Assembly: GCA_032160705.1 (NCBI GenBank)
Contig: JAVHVE010000075.1
Location: 49,941 to 113,940, forward strand
Direction of reading: 5' to 3'
DNA length: 64,000 nt
From: QHXM01 sp032160705
GTDB lineage: Bacteria > Acidobacteriota > Blastocatellia > Pyrinomonadales > Pyrinomonadaceae
Positions 8,576-17,187 of this stretch are shown here, piece after piece (the first letter of the stretch is position 1; every line of letters starts with the position of its first letter). The notes under the pieces were generated by a model that was given only the letters and a program-made list of their open reading frames with translations, searched no databases and was not told the DNA's origin. The position numbers and the translations under genes were made by a program.

Positions 8576-9751
8576 TTAATGCTTGCCCTTCTCCAGCAGG
8601 CGTGCAAGGGCGTAGAGCATCCAGCTTTGCGCCCAACGGATGTAGGGCGTGCGGACGGTGTAGAAGCGCCGCCGCTGGTAATAAAAGAAGCCGCGCGCAT
8701 CGTAAAGGTGATGCAACGCCCAAGCCGTGATTTTTTCGGCGAGCACTGGCGCGTCGCGGTCTATGCTTTCAAGTTCTAAAAGCGCGACGATGGCTGCCGC
8801 CGCTGAATGCACATCCGCCGGGTACAACTTGTCATGGTAGTATTTCGGCCACCCGTCCGCAACGAAGAAACGTGTGCGCCAGAATTCATATCCCTGCCGG
8901 ATCGCGTTCGTGAGATCATCGCTTTCACTTGAGCCGCAAGCTGCCTTGATGCGCGTCAAAGAAAGTAACACGAAGGCCGTGTGGAAATTGTCCACCCAAG
9001 CATGACGACGCTCAGGGCCATAAGCCCATGAGCCGTCCGCGCGTTGATGACGAACAGCGTAACGCGCCGTTTTCATCCCCCATTCAAGCAACTCCGGCTC
9101 ACTGGTCAACGCCCCAACACTGGCGAGCGTCTCCCCCGCCAGCAGGCTCGCGTTGAAAATGCGCGAGCGGTCGAGCGGCGTGTAGCTGAAACAGACCTCG
9201 CGTTCGGTTTCATCCTCACGCTGAAGGTCGCGCAGGATAAACTCGCAGACGCTACGCGCGCGCGTCGTGTAGTCTTCATCATTGAAGGCCAGCGCCGCTT
9301 CGATGAGCGCGCGGGCAGCGAACGCGGTCGGGACAATCGTCGGCGTACCGCGCGGCGCAAAGAAGGCGCGGCTTTGCCAGTCGAAGTTGTAACCCCAGGC
9401 CGCACCGCTCAAGCCTTCGAGCCTCGCCGCCCACAACGCATCAAGCAGCGCACGTGCTTCCGCTTCCGCTTCTTTCGTCCGCGTCCGGCGGAAAGTTGAC
9501 AGAGCGGCCAGCGCGAACAACGCCGTTCCTTTGGCGTTCTTTCCGGCGGGCACAAGCGCGATTTTTCGGAAGCTGATGGGCGAGCGTTTGAAGAGTTGCG
9601 TCCAGATGATGCGAGCCGCGCGGTAATTTTTGAGCGGCGTCGCTTGAAACAAACGGCTGTTCAGCGCATCGAACGGGTCGTATCCTGCGTAGCCGCGCTC
9701 ACGACACCACGCGACCAGGCTTTCGTAGGCGTGTTCCAGTTCATCATTCAT
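8576..9751 (-). CDS. Predicted alpha/alpha-toroid protein of polysaccharide locus
   Basis: 391 aa, no signal peptide. The sequence is almost wholly helical with regularly spaced motifs: GAAWGYNFDWQSR, PTIVPTAFAARALIEA, RHQRADGSWAYGPERRHAWVDNFHTAFVLLSL and DVHSAAAAIVALLEL. This pattern, including the DGSW turn, is that of (alpha/alpha)6 toroids seen in terpene cyclases and glycosidases or epimerases acting on polysaccharides. I do not recognise a catalytic signature that would fix the reaction. Its place between polysaccharide genes suggests a role in glycan modification. Related proteins are sometimes labelled delta-aminolevulinate dehydratase; nothing here supports that, and a true hemB is present at 32798. 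Confidence 0.6.
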   Translation of the reverse strand: MNDELEHAYESLVAWCRERGYAGYDPFDALNSRLFQATPLKNYRAARIIWTQLFKRSPISFRKIALVPAGKNAKGTALFALAALSTFRRTRTKEAEAEARALLDALWAARLEGLSGAAWGYNFDWQSRAFFAPRGTPTIVPTAFAARALIEAALAFNDEDYTTRARSVCEFILRDLQREDETEREVCFSYTPLDRSRIFNASLLAGETLASVGALTSEPELLEWGMKTARYAVRHQRADGSWAYGPERRHAWVDNFHTAFVLLSLTRIKAACGSSESDDLTNAIRQGYEFWRTRFFVADGWPKYYHDKLYPADVHSAAAAIVALLELESIDRDAPVLAEKITAWALHHLYDARGFFYYQRRRFYTVRTPYIRWAQSWMLYALARLLEKGKH

Positions 9752-9758
9752 TTATTTA

Positions 9759-9990
9759 TTCCCGAAGGGAATATAGAAATGTATCCCCGAAGGGGATAAA
9801 TAAAATAGCCGGGGGCAGAGCGACAGCGACGCCCCCGGAACATCATAGAAAATGATTCCCGACCCTGAAGGGGTCGCATATTCAACGTTGTATGTGCGAC
9901 CCCTTCAGGGGTCGGATTCTTCTCTACATCAAACCGGGGGCGGCGCTGTCGCTTGCCCCCAGCTATTACGTGTGACCCTTTCAGGGTCAA
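9759..9990. repeat. Cluster of GC-rich REP-like palindromes
   Basis: About 230 bases composed of nested palindromes: TTCCCGAAGGGAA, ATCCCCGAAGGGGAT, the pair CCGGGGGC...GCCCCCGG, the inverted pair CGACCCTGAAGGGGTCGCA and TGCGACCCCTTCAGGGGTCG, a second GGGGGC...GCCCCC unit, and GACCCTTTCAGGGTC. It sits between two minus-strand genes. The alternation of short CCC-GAA-GGG hairpins and longer GGGGGC hairpins is shared in style with the clusters at 33798 and 55418. Confidence 0.85.
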
Positions 9991-10020
9991 AGAACCACGC
10001 TCGAAGCTTTCATCTTCGGC

Positions 10021-11958
10021 TCACAGCTTACTGCTCACAGATGTTTCAATTCGTCGCGCAGTTTCGATGAAACTCTCCTGCCAAAGTTCAAACATGAGGA
10101 GCGTCCAGAGTAGCTTGCGATGATTGGCAACGCCGCGCTCATGCTCGTCCTGTAGGCGCTGGACGTAATCGGCGTTGAAAAGTCCGGCCTTGCGAATGCG
10201 CTCCGGCGAGAGCAGGTCGCGCGCGAGCGGGCGCAGTTTTCCTTTCAGCCATTCGGCGACGGGCACGCCGAAGCCTTTCTTGCCGCGACGGGTGACAAAC
10301 GGCGGCAGCAAATCACGAGCGGCGCGCTTCAAAATATATTTCGTGGTGCGCCCGCGCAATTTGTAATTGACGGGAAGACTCGCCGCGTATTCTGCGACGC
10401 GCGGGTCTAAAAACGGCGCGCGAACTTCCAGCGAGACCGCCATGCTCGCACGGTCAACTTTGGTCAGAATATCTTCGGCGAGATAAAGCCGCGTGTCGAG
10501 GCTCTGCATCCGTTCGATGGTATTGTCCGCGTCGCAGTCTTCCGCGAGCAGGCGTCGCGCTTCGCGGTAAATGTCGCCGTCGCTCGCGCTCCTTACTGCG
10601 GGCGTCAAAAGCGCCGTCTGCTCGTCGGGCGTAAATGAACCGAACCAGACGTGATGGCGCGCAACCTCTTCGTAATTCATTCCCGTAATGAAACGCCGTG
10701 CCCTGAAGTCTAACGAGAGATTCTTGGTCTTAACTGGCAAGTGGCGAACGACCGGCTCAATCAAGCCGCGGCGCAAGATACGGGGAAGTCGCGAGTAGAT
10801 GCGCGCCAGATTATGTCCCGGATACATCTGATAGCCCGCGAAGAGTTCATCGCCGCCGTCGCCGCCGAGCGCCACCGTGACGTGTTTGCGCGTAAAGCGC
10901 GAGAGCAAAAAGGTCGGCACAAGCGAAGGGTCAGAGAACGGCTCGTCCATCCAGGAGCCGATTTCACCGACGAGATTCGCGGCCAGATCGACGCTCAAAC
11001 GCTCTTCGTGATGATCCGTGCCGAGAAACTTTGCGACCGCCCGCGCGTATGACGACTCATCAAACGAAGATTCCGCAAACGAGATTGAGAAAGTCTTGAC
11101 TGCTTCCGAAGACGAACGCACGGCCATCGCCGCGACTGTCGAAGAATCCACGCCGCCTGAGAGCAGCACGCCGAGCGGCACGTCCGAAACAAGACGCATC
11201 CGCACGGAATCCTCCAGAAGCCGTCTCAATTCTTCCGCAGCCTCTTCTTCGGTCGGTACAGGCTGGCGCGTCTTGTAGCTCAAATGCCAGTAAGGTTGTA
11301 TGGCAACGCGCCCATCTTCGACGGAGAGCGTGTGCGCGGCGGGGAGCTTCTGTATCCCTTCATAGATCGAATGCGGCGCGGGCACGTAATCGAACGACAG
11401 ATACTGCCGCAGAGCATCGAGGTTAAGGCTGGGGTGCACGAACGGGTGCGCGAGCAGGACTTTCGGCTCGGAAGCGAAGAGAAACGTGCGGTCGAACACG
11501 CCCCAGTACAGAGGCTTTTCCCCGAAGCGGTCGCGCGCGATGAACAAACGGCGACGACGCGCGTCCCAGAGCGCGAAGGCAAACATGCCGTTGAGATGAT
11601 TGACCATCTCCGTGCCGTGTTCTTCGTAAAGATGCGGGAGAACTTCCGTATCGGATTCGGAGCGGAAACGATGCCCGCGCTTTTCAAGCTGCGCGCGTAT
11701 CTCACGGTAGTTGTAAATTTCGCCGTTGAGGATAACCGAGATTTGTCCATCCTCGCTGGTCACAGGCTGTTCGCCGGTCTGTAGATCAATGATGGCGAGC
11801 CGCCGCATGCCGAGCGCAACGCCCGCTGCGACCATCAAACCTTCCGAATCAGGCCCGCGATGCGTCATCCGCTCGCACATTGAGCGCAGCAGCGCACGCG
11901 CGCCGTCAGGCGGCGGCGTGCGTGCATCGAGGTTAGCCCATCCGGTGATTCCACACAT
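10021..11958 (-). CDS. asnB: Asparagine synthase (glutamine-hydrolysing), AsnB family
   Basis: ATP-dependent amidotransferase moving glutamine amide nitrogen to a carboxylate, classically aspartate. The start at 11958 is set by the N-terminal nucleophile Cys2 (MCGITGW), which must be exposed; the frame extends upstream but would bury it. Residues 1-200 form the Ntn glutaminase domain (MTHRGPDSEG, LNGEIYNYREIR, SDTEVLPHLYEEHG). About 240-600 is the synthetase domain with pyrophosphate loop LLSGGVDSS and ALGGDGGDELFAGY. At 645 aa it matches the long AsnB type common in surface-glycan clusters, where homologues can amidate uronic acid residues; that role is inference. The last residues (SVSSKL) are encoded by a GTGAGCA/GTAAGCT heptamer run. 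Confidence 0.9.
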   Translation of the reverse strand: MCGITGWANLDARTPPPDGARALLRSMCERMTHRGPDSEGLMVAAGVALGMRRLAIIDLQTGEQPVTSEDGQISVILNGEIYNYREIRAQLEKRGHRFRSESDTEVLPHLYEEHGTEMVNHLNGMFAFALWDARRRRLFIARDRFGEKPLYWGVFDRTFLFASEPKVLLAHPFVHPSLNLDALRQYLSFDYVPAPHSIYEGIQKLPAAHTLSVEDGRVAIQPYWHLSYKTRQPVPTEEEAAEELRRLLEDSVRMRLVSDVPLGVLLSGGVDSSTVAAMAVRSSSEAVKTFSISFAESSFDESSYARAVAKFLGTDHHEERLSVDLAANLVGEIGSWMDEPFSDPSLVPTFLLSRFTRKHVTVALGGDGGDELFAGYQMYPGHNLARIYSRLPRILRRGLIEPVVRHLPVKTKNLSLDFRARRFITGMNYEEVARHHVWFGSFTPDEQTALLTPAVRSASDGDIYREARRLLAEDCDADNTIERMQSLDTRLYLAEDILTKVDRASMAVSLEVRAPFLDPRVAEYAASLPVNYKLRGRTTKYILKRAARDLLPPFVTRRGKKGFGVPVAEWLKGKLRPLARDLLSPERIRKAGLFNADYVQRLQDEHERGVANHRKLLWTLLMFELWQESFIETARRIETSVSSKL

Positions 11959-11964
11959 AAGAAT

Positions 11965-12049
11965 AGTTGGCAGTTGGCAGTTAAAACAAGCAGGCAGCGG
12001 TCTTGAGCTTTTGTCTTTACTGCCCACTGCCCACTGCTAACTGCCCACT
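11965..12049. repeat. Heptamer-armed hairpin, GGCAGTT family (copy 1)
   Basis: The left arm reads AGTT-GGCAGTT-GGCAGTT. The right arm is the complement of GGCAGTT-AGCAGTG-GGCAGTG-GGCAGT. The core, read on the minus strand, contains AAAGACAAAAGCTCAA, identical to the core of the copy at 47637-47738. It lies between asnB and the upstream glycosyltransferase gene and encodes that gene's last residues (GQLAVGSGQ). Confidence 0.85.
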
Positions 12050-13063
12050 TTTTTCAAATCCAATCATTTCCCGCACGGCGTAGATTCGCTTCGATTGCGA
12101 CTCGTGATAGGTGCGGACGAGCATCTCGGCCAGGAGTCCCATCAGGAGAAACTGGATGCCGACGGCGAACATCACGATGGCAATAATCGGCAGCGGCGTC
12201 TGGATGAAATCCGCTTTGTGCGCGAGCTTGAGAATTAAAGCCCACAAGCCTGCGACGAAGGCGACGAAGAAACTGAGAAAGCCGAATGTGCCGAAGATGT
12301 AGATCGGTTTGGTCTGGTACGACGCCATGAACTTGATGGTCATTAAATCGAAGATGACTTTGATGGTGCGCGATAATCCGTATTTGGATTTCCCCATTGT
12401 TCGGGCGTGGTGCTCGACCGGGATTTCTGTGACACGCGCGCCAGCCCACGAAGCATAAATCGGAATGAAGCGGTGCATCTCGCCGTAGAGCCGCACGTCT
12501 TCGAGAGATTCGCGGCGATAGGCTTTGAGCGAGCAGCCGTAATCATGCAAGGGCACGCCGCCGATCCAGGAAATCAGGCGGTTGGCGAGCATGGAAGGAA
12601 TCTTGCGCGTCATCAATTTATCCTGCCTGTTTTTACGCCAGCCCGAAACCACGTCGTAGCCTTCGTCCAGTTTTTCCAGCAGTCGAACAATGTCCGCCGG
12701 GTCGTTTTGCAAGTCCGCATCCATCGGAATCAACACGCGCCCGCGCGCCGCGTCAATGCCTGCGGCCATCGCCGCCGTTTGCCCGTAGTTGCGCCTGAGA
12801 GCAACGACACGCACGCGGTCGTCCATTTGCGCCAGCTCACGCAAAATAGCGAGGCTGCCATCACGCGAGCCGTCGTCAACGTAAATAATCTCAGCCGTGC
12901 GACCGAGCTTTTTCAAAGCCTCGTCCAGCTTCGCGTGCAGCAGCCGCAAGTTCGGCTCTTCATCAAAGACCGGCAGGAAGACAGAGATGTCGGGCGCAGC
13001 ATCCAGACCCACGCCGCTGTACGTGCTGCCTCTTCTTGAAATCTCTTCTTCGTAATTCTTCAT
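12017..13063 (-). CDS. Family 2 glycosyltransferase, polyprenyl-phosphate sugar transferase type, with two C-terminal TM helices
   Basis: 348 aa GT2 of the DPM1/ArnC/GtrB type, which loads a sugar from a nucleotide donor onto undecaprenyl phosphate. The GT-A domain has SVFLPVFDEEPNLRLL, IIYVDDGSRDGS, LRRNYGQTAAMAAGID and the DxD motif MDADLQNDP. The later signatures DYGCSLKAYRRE and GKSKYGLSRTIKVIFD are characteristic. Two TM helices follow (about 250-275 and 285-310). The tail KSGQLAVGSGQ is translated from the heptamer repeat at 11965-12049, so the original stop has probably been displaced. 27 bases downstream of the Uma2 gene. Confidence 0.9.
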   Translation of the reverse strand: MKNYEEEISRRGSTYSGVGLDAAPDISVFLPVFDEEPNLRLLHAKLDEALKKLGRTAEIIYVDDGSRDGSLAILRELAQMDDRVRVVALRRNYGQTAAMAAGIDAARGRVLIPMDADLQNDPADIVRLLEKLDEGYDVVSGWRKNRQDKLMTRKIPSMLANRLISWIGGVPLHDYGCSLKAYRRESLEDVRLYGEMHRFIPIYASWAGARVTEIPVEHHARTMGKSKYGLSRTIKVIFDLMTIKFMASYQTKPIYIFGTFGFLSFFVAFVAGLWALILKLAHKADFIQTPLPIIAIVMFAVGIQFLLMGLLAEMLVRTYHESQSKRIYAVREMIGFEKSGQLAVGSGQ

Positions 13064-13090
13064 GAACTTGAAATGGGCACTCCTTCAGTG

Positions 13091-13651
13091 TTAGCGACTC
13101 ATGGCAAAGAGCCGCGCGAGGCTGTATTGAAAGCCGGGCACGACCTCTCGCCCGTCGAGCGTGTCTGCTTCTGTAAGAGTTTGCGGCTCAATATTAGATT
13201 GATAGATTGTGATCGTGCGCTTCTTCGGATTAATTATCCAGATCAATTTAACGCCGGCTTCCAAATACTCTTCGATTTTCTCTTCTACTTCGTAAAGCGT
13301 ATCGCTCGGACTGATAACTTCGACAGCCAAGTCTGGTGCGCCGGGCCAGAATTTCTCCGGGAAGTCGCCCGGTGGAATGCGCTCGCGGCTCACAAACGCG
13401 GCGTCGGGCGCGCGCACCGTGTCAGGATTAGTGGCAAGGATGAATCCAGTCTCCGCGCCCAAGGTCTCGCCCAAACCATTCGCTTCAACATATTGAGCGA
13501 GCGCAAGAGTTATCCTCGCAGTGAGTATTCCGTGCTTGCCGCCTGTAGGGGACATCCTGACTAACTCTCCTTTCACAAGCTCGTAACGAAAACCGTCGTG
13601 TGGCATCATGAAAAGCTCGTCCGCTGTCGCCACTCTAGTTGCTACGCCCAT
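13091..13651 (-). CDS. Uma2 family (DUF820) PD-(D/E)xK nuclease-like protein
   Basis: 186 aa. Proteins of this family share the restriction-endonuclease fold; their cellular role is unproven. Visible marks are YELVKGELVRMSPTGGKHG, the strand PDAAFVSRERIP, the core PDLAVEVISPSDTLYEVEEKIEEYLEAGVKLIWIINPKKRTI (Asp, Glu and the later Lys of the active site). ATG 13651 is preceded by GGAGG. Such genes are scattered singly in Cyanobacteria, Chloroflexi and Acidobacteria; here one lies inside a polysaccharide operon without obvious functional link. Confidence 0.88.
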   Translation of the reverse strand: MGVATRVATADELFMMPHDGFRYELVKGELVRMSPTGGKHGILTARITLALAQYVEANGLGETLGAETGFILATNPDTVRAPDAAFVSRERIPPGDFPEKFWPGAPDLAVEVISPSDTLYEVEEKIEEYLEAGVKLIWIINPKKRTITIYQSNIEPQTLTEADTLDGREVVPGFQYSLARLFAMSR

Positions 13652-13695
13652 CTCGGTCCTCCTTTTTCAGTTCCTTGCTTGTGATCTTTCTCTGC

Positions 13696-14475
13696 TCAAC
13701 TCTTCCGAGCGACGCACAGGGCTGAAACGCCGAACGGAAAATTCATGCGGCGCAGGAAAAAGCTTTCCGCGCCGAGCACGCGCCCAAGCACGCCGTTGAG
13801 CGCCGAGACGTTGATGTTATTTTCTGATGCGGGTTTGAGTCCCGTTACTTTCATCACGGCACGTCCCAACAAGATCGGCGCAAAGAAACTGATATTGGCA
13901 TAAGTCGTGCGCTCAACTTCAAAACCTGCGGCTTCGACGGCTCGACGCAAACCGGCAAGCGTGTAACGACGCCTGTGATGGCTGATGTCATCCTGCACTC
14001 CCCACAGAAACATGAATGCCGGAACAAACAGCAGCGCACGCCCGCCGGGTTTGAGCACCCGGTGCATCTCCCGCAAGCCTGCCACATCATCGTCCAGATG
14101 CTCCACCACGTCCAGACCCGTCACCAGATCAAACGAGCCATCTTCATAGGGCAGCTTCTCAGCTTCGCCTTGCCGGACATTTTCAAGTCCGCGAGCGCGG
14201 CAAAAATCGAGCGCTTCGGGTGAAACATCCACGCCTTCCGCATCGCCGTACTTGGCCAGTAGCTCAAGATTCGCGCCCGTGCCGCAGCCGACATCCAGGA
14301 TGCGCGGGCGCGCTATTTCCATCTCCCGGCAAATCTTTTCGACGAAGCTACCGATGATGCGCCGCCGCCCGACAAACCACCAGTGCGTCTCCTCGACCTC
14401 GTACATGATCGAGTAGGTGTGCTGCATCATCTCCTGCGGCAGCGATTCAATCTGGTTTTTCGTCGCGCTCGACAT
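13696..14475 (-). CDS. SAM-dependent methyltransferase, tandem copy 1
   Basis: 259 aa class I methyltransferase. The N-terminal HTYSIMYEVEETHWWFVGRRR box is characteristic of a group found in glycan loci. SAM-binding motif I is ILDVGCGTGANLELL, the acidic residue after strand 2 lies in EGVDVSPEALDFCR, and motif IV is LVTGLDVVEHLDDD. The C-terminal region (FVPAFMFLWGVQDD, HHRRRYTLAGLRR) is nearly identical to the adjacent upstream gene, so the two arose by tandem duplication. ATG 14475 leaves a 13-base gap to the upstream stop; a longer start would overlap it. Substrate unknown. Confidence 0.85.
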   Translation of the reverse strand: MSSATKNQIESLPQEMMQHTYSIMYEVEETHWWFVGRRRIIGSFVEKICREMEIARPRILDVGCGTGANLELLAKYGDAEGVDVSPEALDFCRARGLENVRQGEAEKLPYEDGSFDLVTGLDVVEHLDDDVAGLREMHRVLKPGGRALLFVPAFMFLWGVQDDISHHRRRYTLAGLRRAVEAAGFEVERTTYANISFFAPILLGRAVMKVTGLKPASENNINVSALNGVLGRVLGAESFFLRRMNFPFGVSALCVARKS

Positions 14476-14488
14476 TAATGCGATCTCG

Positions 14489-15295
14489 CTATTCCTTCCT
14501 TCGCGCAACGCACAGTGCAGAGACGCCAAAGGGAAAATTCAGGCGGCGCAGCCAGAACCTCTCCGCACCGAAGATGCGCCCCAGCACGCCGTTGAAGGCG
14601 GGCACGTTGATTTTGAATTCTGAGGGTGGGCGCAGCCGCGCCACGCGCATGAATGTCCGCACCATCAGGATTGGAGCAAAAAAGGTGAGATTGGCATAGG
14701 TGGCGCGCTCGACCTCGAAGCCTGCTGCCCGCACAACGTTCCGCAAACTTTTGAGCCTGTAACGCCGACGATGATTACTCACATCGTCCTGCACACCCCA
14801 CAAAAACATGAACGCCGGAACAAAAAGGAGCACGCGCCCGCCGCGGCGGAGCACGCGGTGTATCTCTTTCAGGCTGCCCAGGTCGTCGTCCAGATGTTCG
14901 ATCACATCCAACGCCGTCACCACATCAAACGAGCCATCCGCAAACGGCAGTTGTTCCGCCGCGCCGTGCCGCACATTACTGAATCCGCGCTCACGGCAGA
15001 AGGCGAGCGCGTCTTGTGAAATGTCCACACCTTCCACGTCGCCAAACTCTGTCAGCAATTCCAGATTCGCGCCTGTGCCGCAGCCGACATCCAGAATGTG
15101 TGGGCGCGGCGTCTCTAAATCCTTACAGATGCGCTCAAGAAAACTTGCGATGATACGCCTCCGACCGGCGTACCACCAGTGCGCGTCCTCCACCTCGTAC
15201 ATAATCGGATAGGTATGCTCCTGCATCCCCTGCCGCAGCGCTTCACCGGCATTGGCGGTCGAACGTGCTATCTCTTTTTTAGTGACGGTTGCCAT
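14489..15295 (-). CDS. SAM-dependent methyltransferase, tandem copy 2
   Basis: 268 aa paralogue of the gene at 13696 with the same layout: HTYPIMYEVEDAHWWYAGRRR, ILDVGCGTGANLELLTEFG, VVTALDVIEHLDDD, FVPAFMFLWGVQDDVSNHRRRY and the end NFPFGVSALCVARR. The divergence is spread along the length, so the duplication is not recent and both copies look intact. Their products may methylate different positions of the same glycan or lipid carrier (inference). Confidence 0.85.
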   Translation of the reverse strand: MATVTKKEIARSTANAGEALRQGMQEHTYPIMYEVEDAHWWYAGRRRIIASFLERICKDLETPRPHILDVGCGTGANLELLTEFGDVEGVDISQDALAFCRERGFSNVRHGAAEQLPFADGSFDVVTALDVIEHLDDDLGSLKEIHRVLRRGGRVLLFVPAFMFLWGVQDDVSNHRRRYRLKSLRNVVRAAGFEVERATYANLTFFAPILMVRTFMRVARLRPPSEFKINVPAFNGVLGRIFGAERFWLRRLNFPFGVSALCVARRKE

Positions 15296-15316
15296 CTATC
15301 AGGTTTATTGAAAGCC

Positions 15317-16183
15317 TCAATCAAGCATAAAACGAATCATCGGTCTCTCAAGCGCAGGGTCGGGCGTTGAGCTGTTCGCGGTCTTACGCCCCGTCAGTCT
15401 CTTAGCCTGATCCGGTGTCACCGGATTAACTCCGATGCGCTGAAGCGCGCGCAGTATCAGGGACAGCGCAGGCCACCACAGCGGGAAAGGCAGCGCCTTG
15501 TGTCGCCGCGCAATGCGCCCGGCTAGCTGCGCGCCGCTCAAACTCTCAGGCCCGCAAATCTCCACAATCTGCGTGCCGTTTCGTTGCTCCAACACAAAAG
15601 CGCAAATCGCGTTGACGGAATCATCCACGTGCAGCGGCGCAAATTGCAACCCCTGATGCCCAAACAGCAGCGGCACGACATGAAACCGCGTCGCCACCTC
15701 GATGAACCTGTCAATCCCTTCGCGCCCGCCGCCGCCGTAGATTTCCGCAGGGCGCAGGATTAAGAGGCTGTCCCAATCCAATTTCTGTAACTCAAGCTCT
15801 GCCGCGAGCTTCGATTCGCCGTAAGCTCCGCTCTCAGGGGTCGCACAGCGCGTGCTGGCGTAAACGAAGCGGCGACACCCGCGCGCCCGCGCACTCTTTG
15901 CCAGCCGCATCGTGCCACGCAGATTGACCTCCCAGTATCTTTCTTCGGCGAGCGCGTGCGTCACTCCCGCAAAGTGAATCACCAGATCGAGCGGCGCGGG
16001 TATCTCACCCAGATTCGCTTCGTCTTCCAGTCGCAAATTTATCCGGCGCAGCTTTGGATGCTCGACGGGGACGCCGTGCTCATGCACGCCGCACCAGACT
16101 TCCGTGTACGTTTCACCCGCGAGCAGGCATTCCAGCACGCGCGCGCCTAAAGGAGACGAGCCTCCGGTGAAAAGCACCTTCAT
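15317..16183 (-). CDS. NAD-dependent epimerase/dehydratase (extended SDR)
   Basis: 288 aa SDR enzyme, probably acting on a nucleotide sugar. The dinucleotide-binding start is MKVLFTGGSSPLGARVLECL, followed by HFAGVTH (NAG-like region), the catalytic Ser in YASTRC and the YxxxK pair in YGESK. LILRPAEIYGGGGREGIDRF and FAPLHVDDSVNAICAF are typical of the extended SDR family. Rossmann glycine spacing departs from the usual GxxGxxG. The product is slightly short for a UDP-glucose epimerase. It is co-directional with the methyltransferases. Confidence 0.8.
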   Translation of the reverse strand: MKVLFTGGSSPLGARVLECLLAGETYTEVWCGVHEHGVPVEHPKLRRINLRLEDEANLGEIPAPLDLVIHFAGVTHALAEERYWEVNLRGTMRLAKSARARGCRRFVYASTRCATPESGAYGESKLAAELELQKLDWDSLLILRPAEIYGGGGREGIDRFIEVATRFHVVPLLFGHQGLQFAPLHVDDSVNAICAFVLEQRNGTQIVEICGPESLSGAQLAGRIARRHKALPFPLWWPALSLILRALQRIGVNPVTPDQAKRLTGRKTANSSTPDPALERPMIRFMLD

Positions 16184-16188
16184 GGGAT

Positions 16189-16305
16189 AAAGCAGAATTC
16201 AGGAGTCAGAATCCAGAAGCCAGAAGGAAAGGCTGAAAACCGTTCTTCTTTTTCTGATTTTCTTTTCTTCTGAATTCTGACTCCTGGATTCTGGATTCTG
16301 CTTTT
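16189..16305. repeat. Heptamer-armed hairpin, CAGGAGA family (copy 1)
   Basis: The left arm is AAAGCAGAATT-CAGGAGT-CAGAATC-CAGAAGC-CAGAAGG. The right arm is the complement (CTGACTCCTGGATTCTGG, CTGCTTTT). The core GGCTGAAAACCG followed by T-rich TTCTTTTTCTGATTTT is a diverged form of the family core. This copy lies in a divergent intergenic region, so the element is not tied to gene ends only. Confidence 0.85.
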
Positions 16306-16345
16306 CATTGTTGCCAACCATGAGGCTGATATATACCATACGCGC

Positions 16346-17107
16346 GTGGCTGATCCTGACTTCTCACTTGTCGTGCTGTGTTACCGCAGCGGCAAGTCCA
16401 TCATTCCGTTTGTCGAGAAACTGTGCCAGACGCTCTCCTACTGCACCTTCACCTGGGAGCTGGTGCTCGTCGGCAACTACGTCGAAGGCTCTGCCGACGA
16501 AACACCGGAGGTCGTCGAGGCGCTGGCCGCGACGCGCCCCAACATCCGCACCGTCGTCCGACCCAAAGTCGGGATGATGGGCTGGGACATGCGGATGGGC
16601 TTAGATGCGGCGCGCGGCGAATACATCGGCGTGATAGACGGCGATGGGCAGTTCCCGCCCGAATCTATTGTCGCGTGTCTCCTGAAAGCCAAAGTGCAGA
16701 ATCTTGATTTGACAAAAACCTATCGCGTGCGCCGCGACGATGGGGTTTATCGCCGGATTATCTCCGCCGTTTACAATCTTCTCTTCAAGCTACTGTTTGG
16801 CCTGCGCATCCACGACGTGAACTCGAAACCCAAAATCATTCGTCGCTCGAAATATGAGCTGCTGCATCTTGAATCCGACGATTGGTTCGCCGACGCAGAG
16901 ATTATGATTCGCGCGCAGGAAGCGGGACTGACCATCGGCGAAATCCCGGTTCACTTCCTCGTCAACGACACGCGCGGCTCGTTCGTTAAGCCAACCGCTA
17001 TCTTCGAGTTCATGTCCAATCTTTTCAAATATCGGTTTGGAAAAGCAGGAGACAGGAGACAGAACGAAAAGCAGAATACAGAAGACAGGAGTCAGGAGTC
17101 AGAATGA
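16346..17107 (+). CDS. Family 2 glycosyltransferase
   Basis: 253 aa GT-A enzyme. FSLVVLCYRSGKSIIPFVEKL at the start, a modified donor loop (VLVGNYVEGS), MMGWDMRMGLDAARGEYIGVIDGDGQFPPE with the DxD-type DGDGQ, and DVNSKPKIIRR. Hydrophobic residues near 130-145 may contact the membrane. The start is a GTG at 16346; the nearby ATG at 16320 is out of frame. The last ~20 residues (AGDRRQNEKQNTEDRSQESE) are polar and come entirely from the heptamer repeat at 17041-17187. It is convergent with the methyltransferase at 17126. Sugar specificity unknown. Confidence 0.85.
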   Translation: MADPDFSLVVLCYRSGKSIIPFVEKLCQTLSYCTFTWELVLVGNYVEGSADETPEVVEALAATRPNIRTVVRPKVGMMGWDMRMGLDAARGEYIGVIDGDGQFPPESIVACLLKAKVQNLDLTKTYRVRRDDGVYRRIISAVYNLLFKLLFGLRIHDVNSKPKIIRRSKYELLHLESDDWFADAEIMIRAQEAGLTIGEIPVHFLVNDTRGSFVKPTAIFEFMSNLFKYRFGKAGDRRQNEKQNTEDRSQESE

Positions 17108-17187
17108 AGAGGCGGAGAACCGCTCTTACAGATTTTCGTTTATTCTGTCTCCTGTCTTCTGTCTCCTGACTCCTGTCTCCTGCTTTC
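17041..17187. repeat. Heptamer-armed hairpin, CAGGAGA family (copy 2)
   Basis: The left arm has tandem CAGGAGA, CAGAATA, CAGAAGA and CAGGAGT units. The core GAGGCGGAGAACCGCTC forms a GCGG-AGAA-CCGC mini-hairpin followed by T-rich sequence. The right arm is the complement. Both convergent genes end inside it: the plus gene stops at 17105-17107, the minus gene at 17126-17128. Confidence 0.92.

Noticed and set aside
8576..9751. Delta-aminolevulinate dehydratase annotation for the toroid protein
   Set aside because: No zinc cysteines or Schiff-base lysines of HemB; real hemB is at 32798.
17041..17187. CAGGAGA elements as plain intrinsic terminators
   Set aside because: One copy lies between divergent genes and two lie between co-directional genes with their core facing either way, so termination alone does not explain them.
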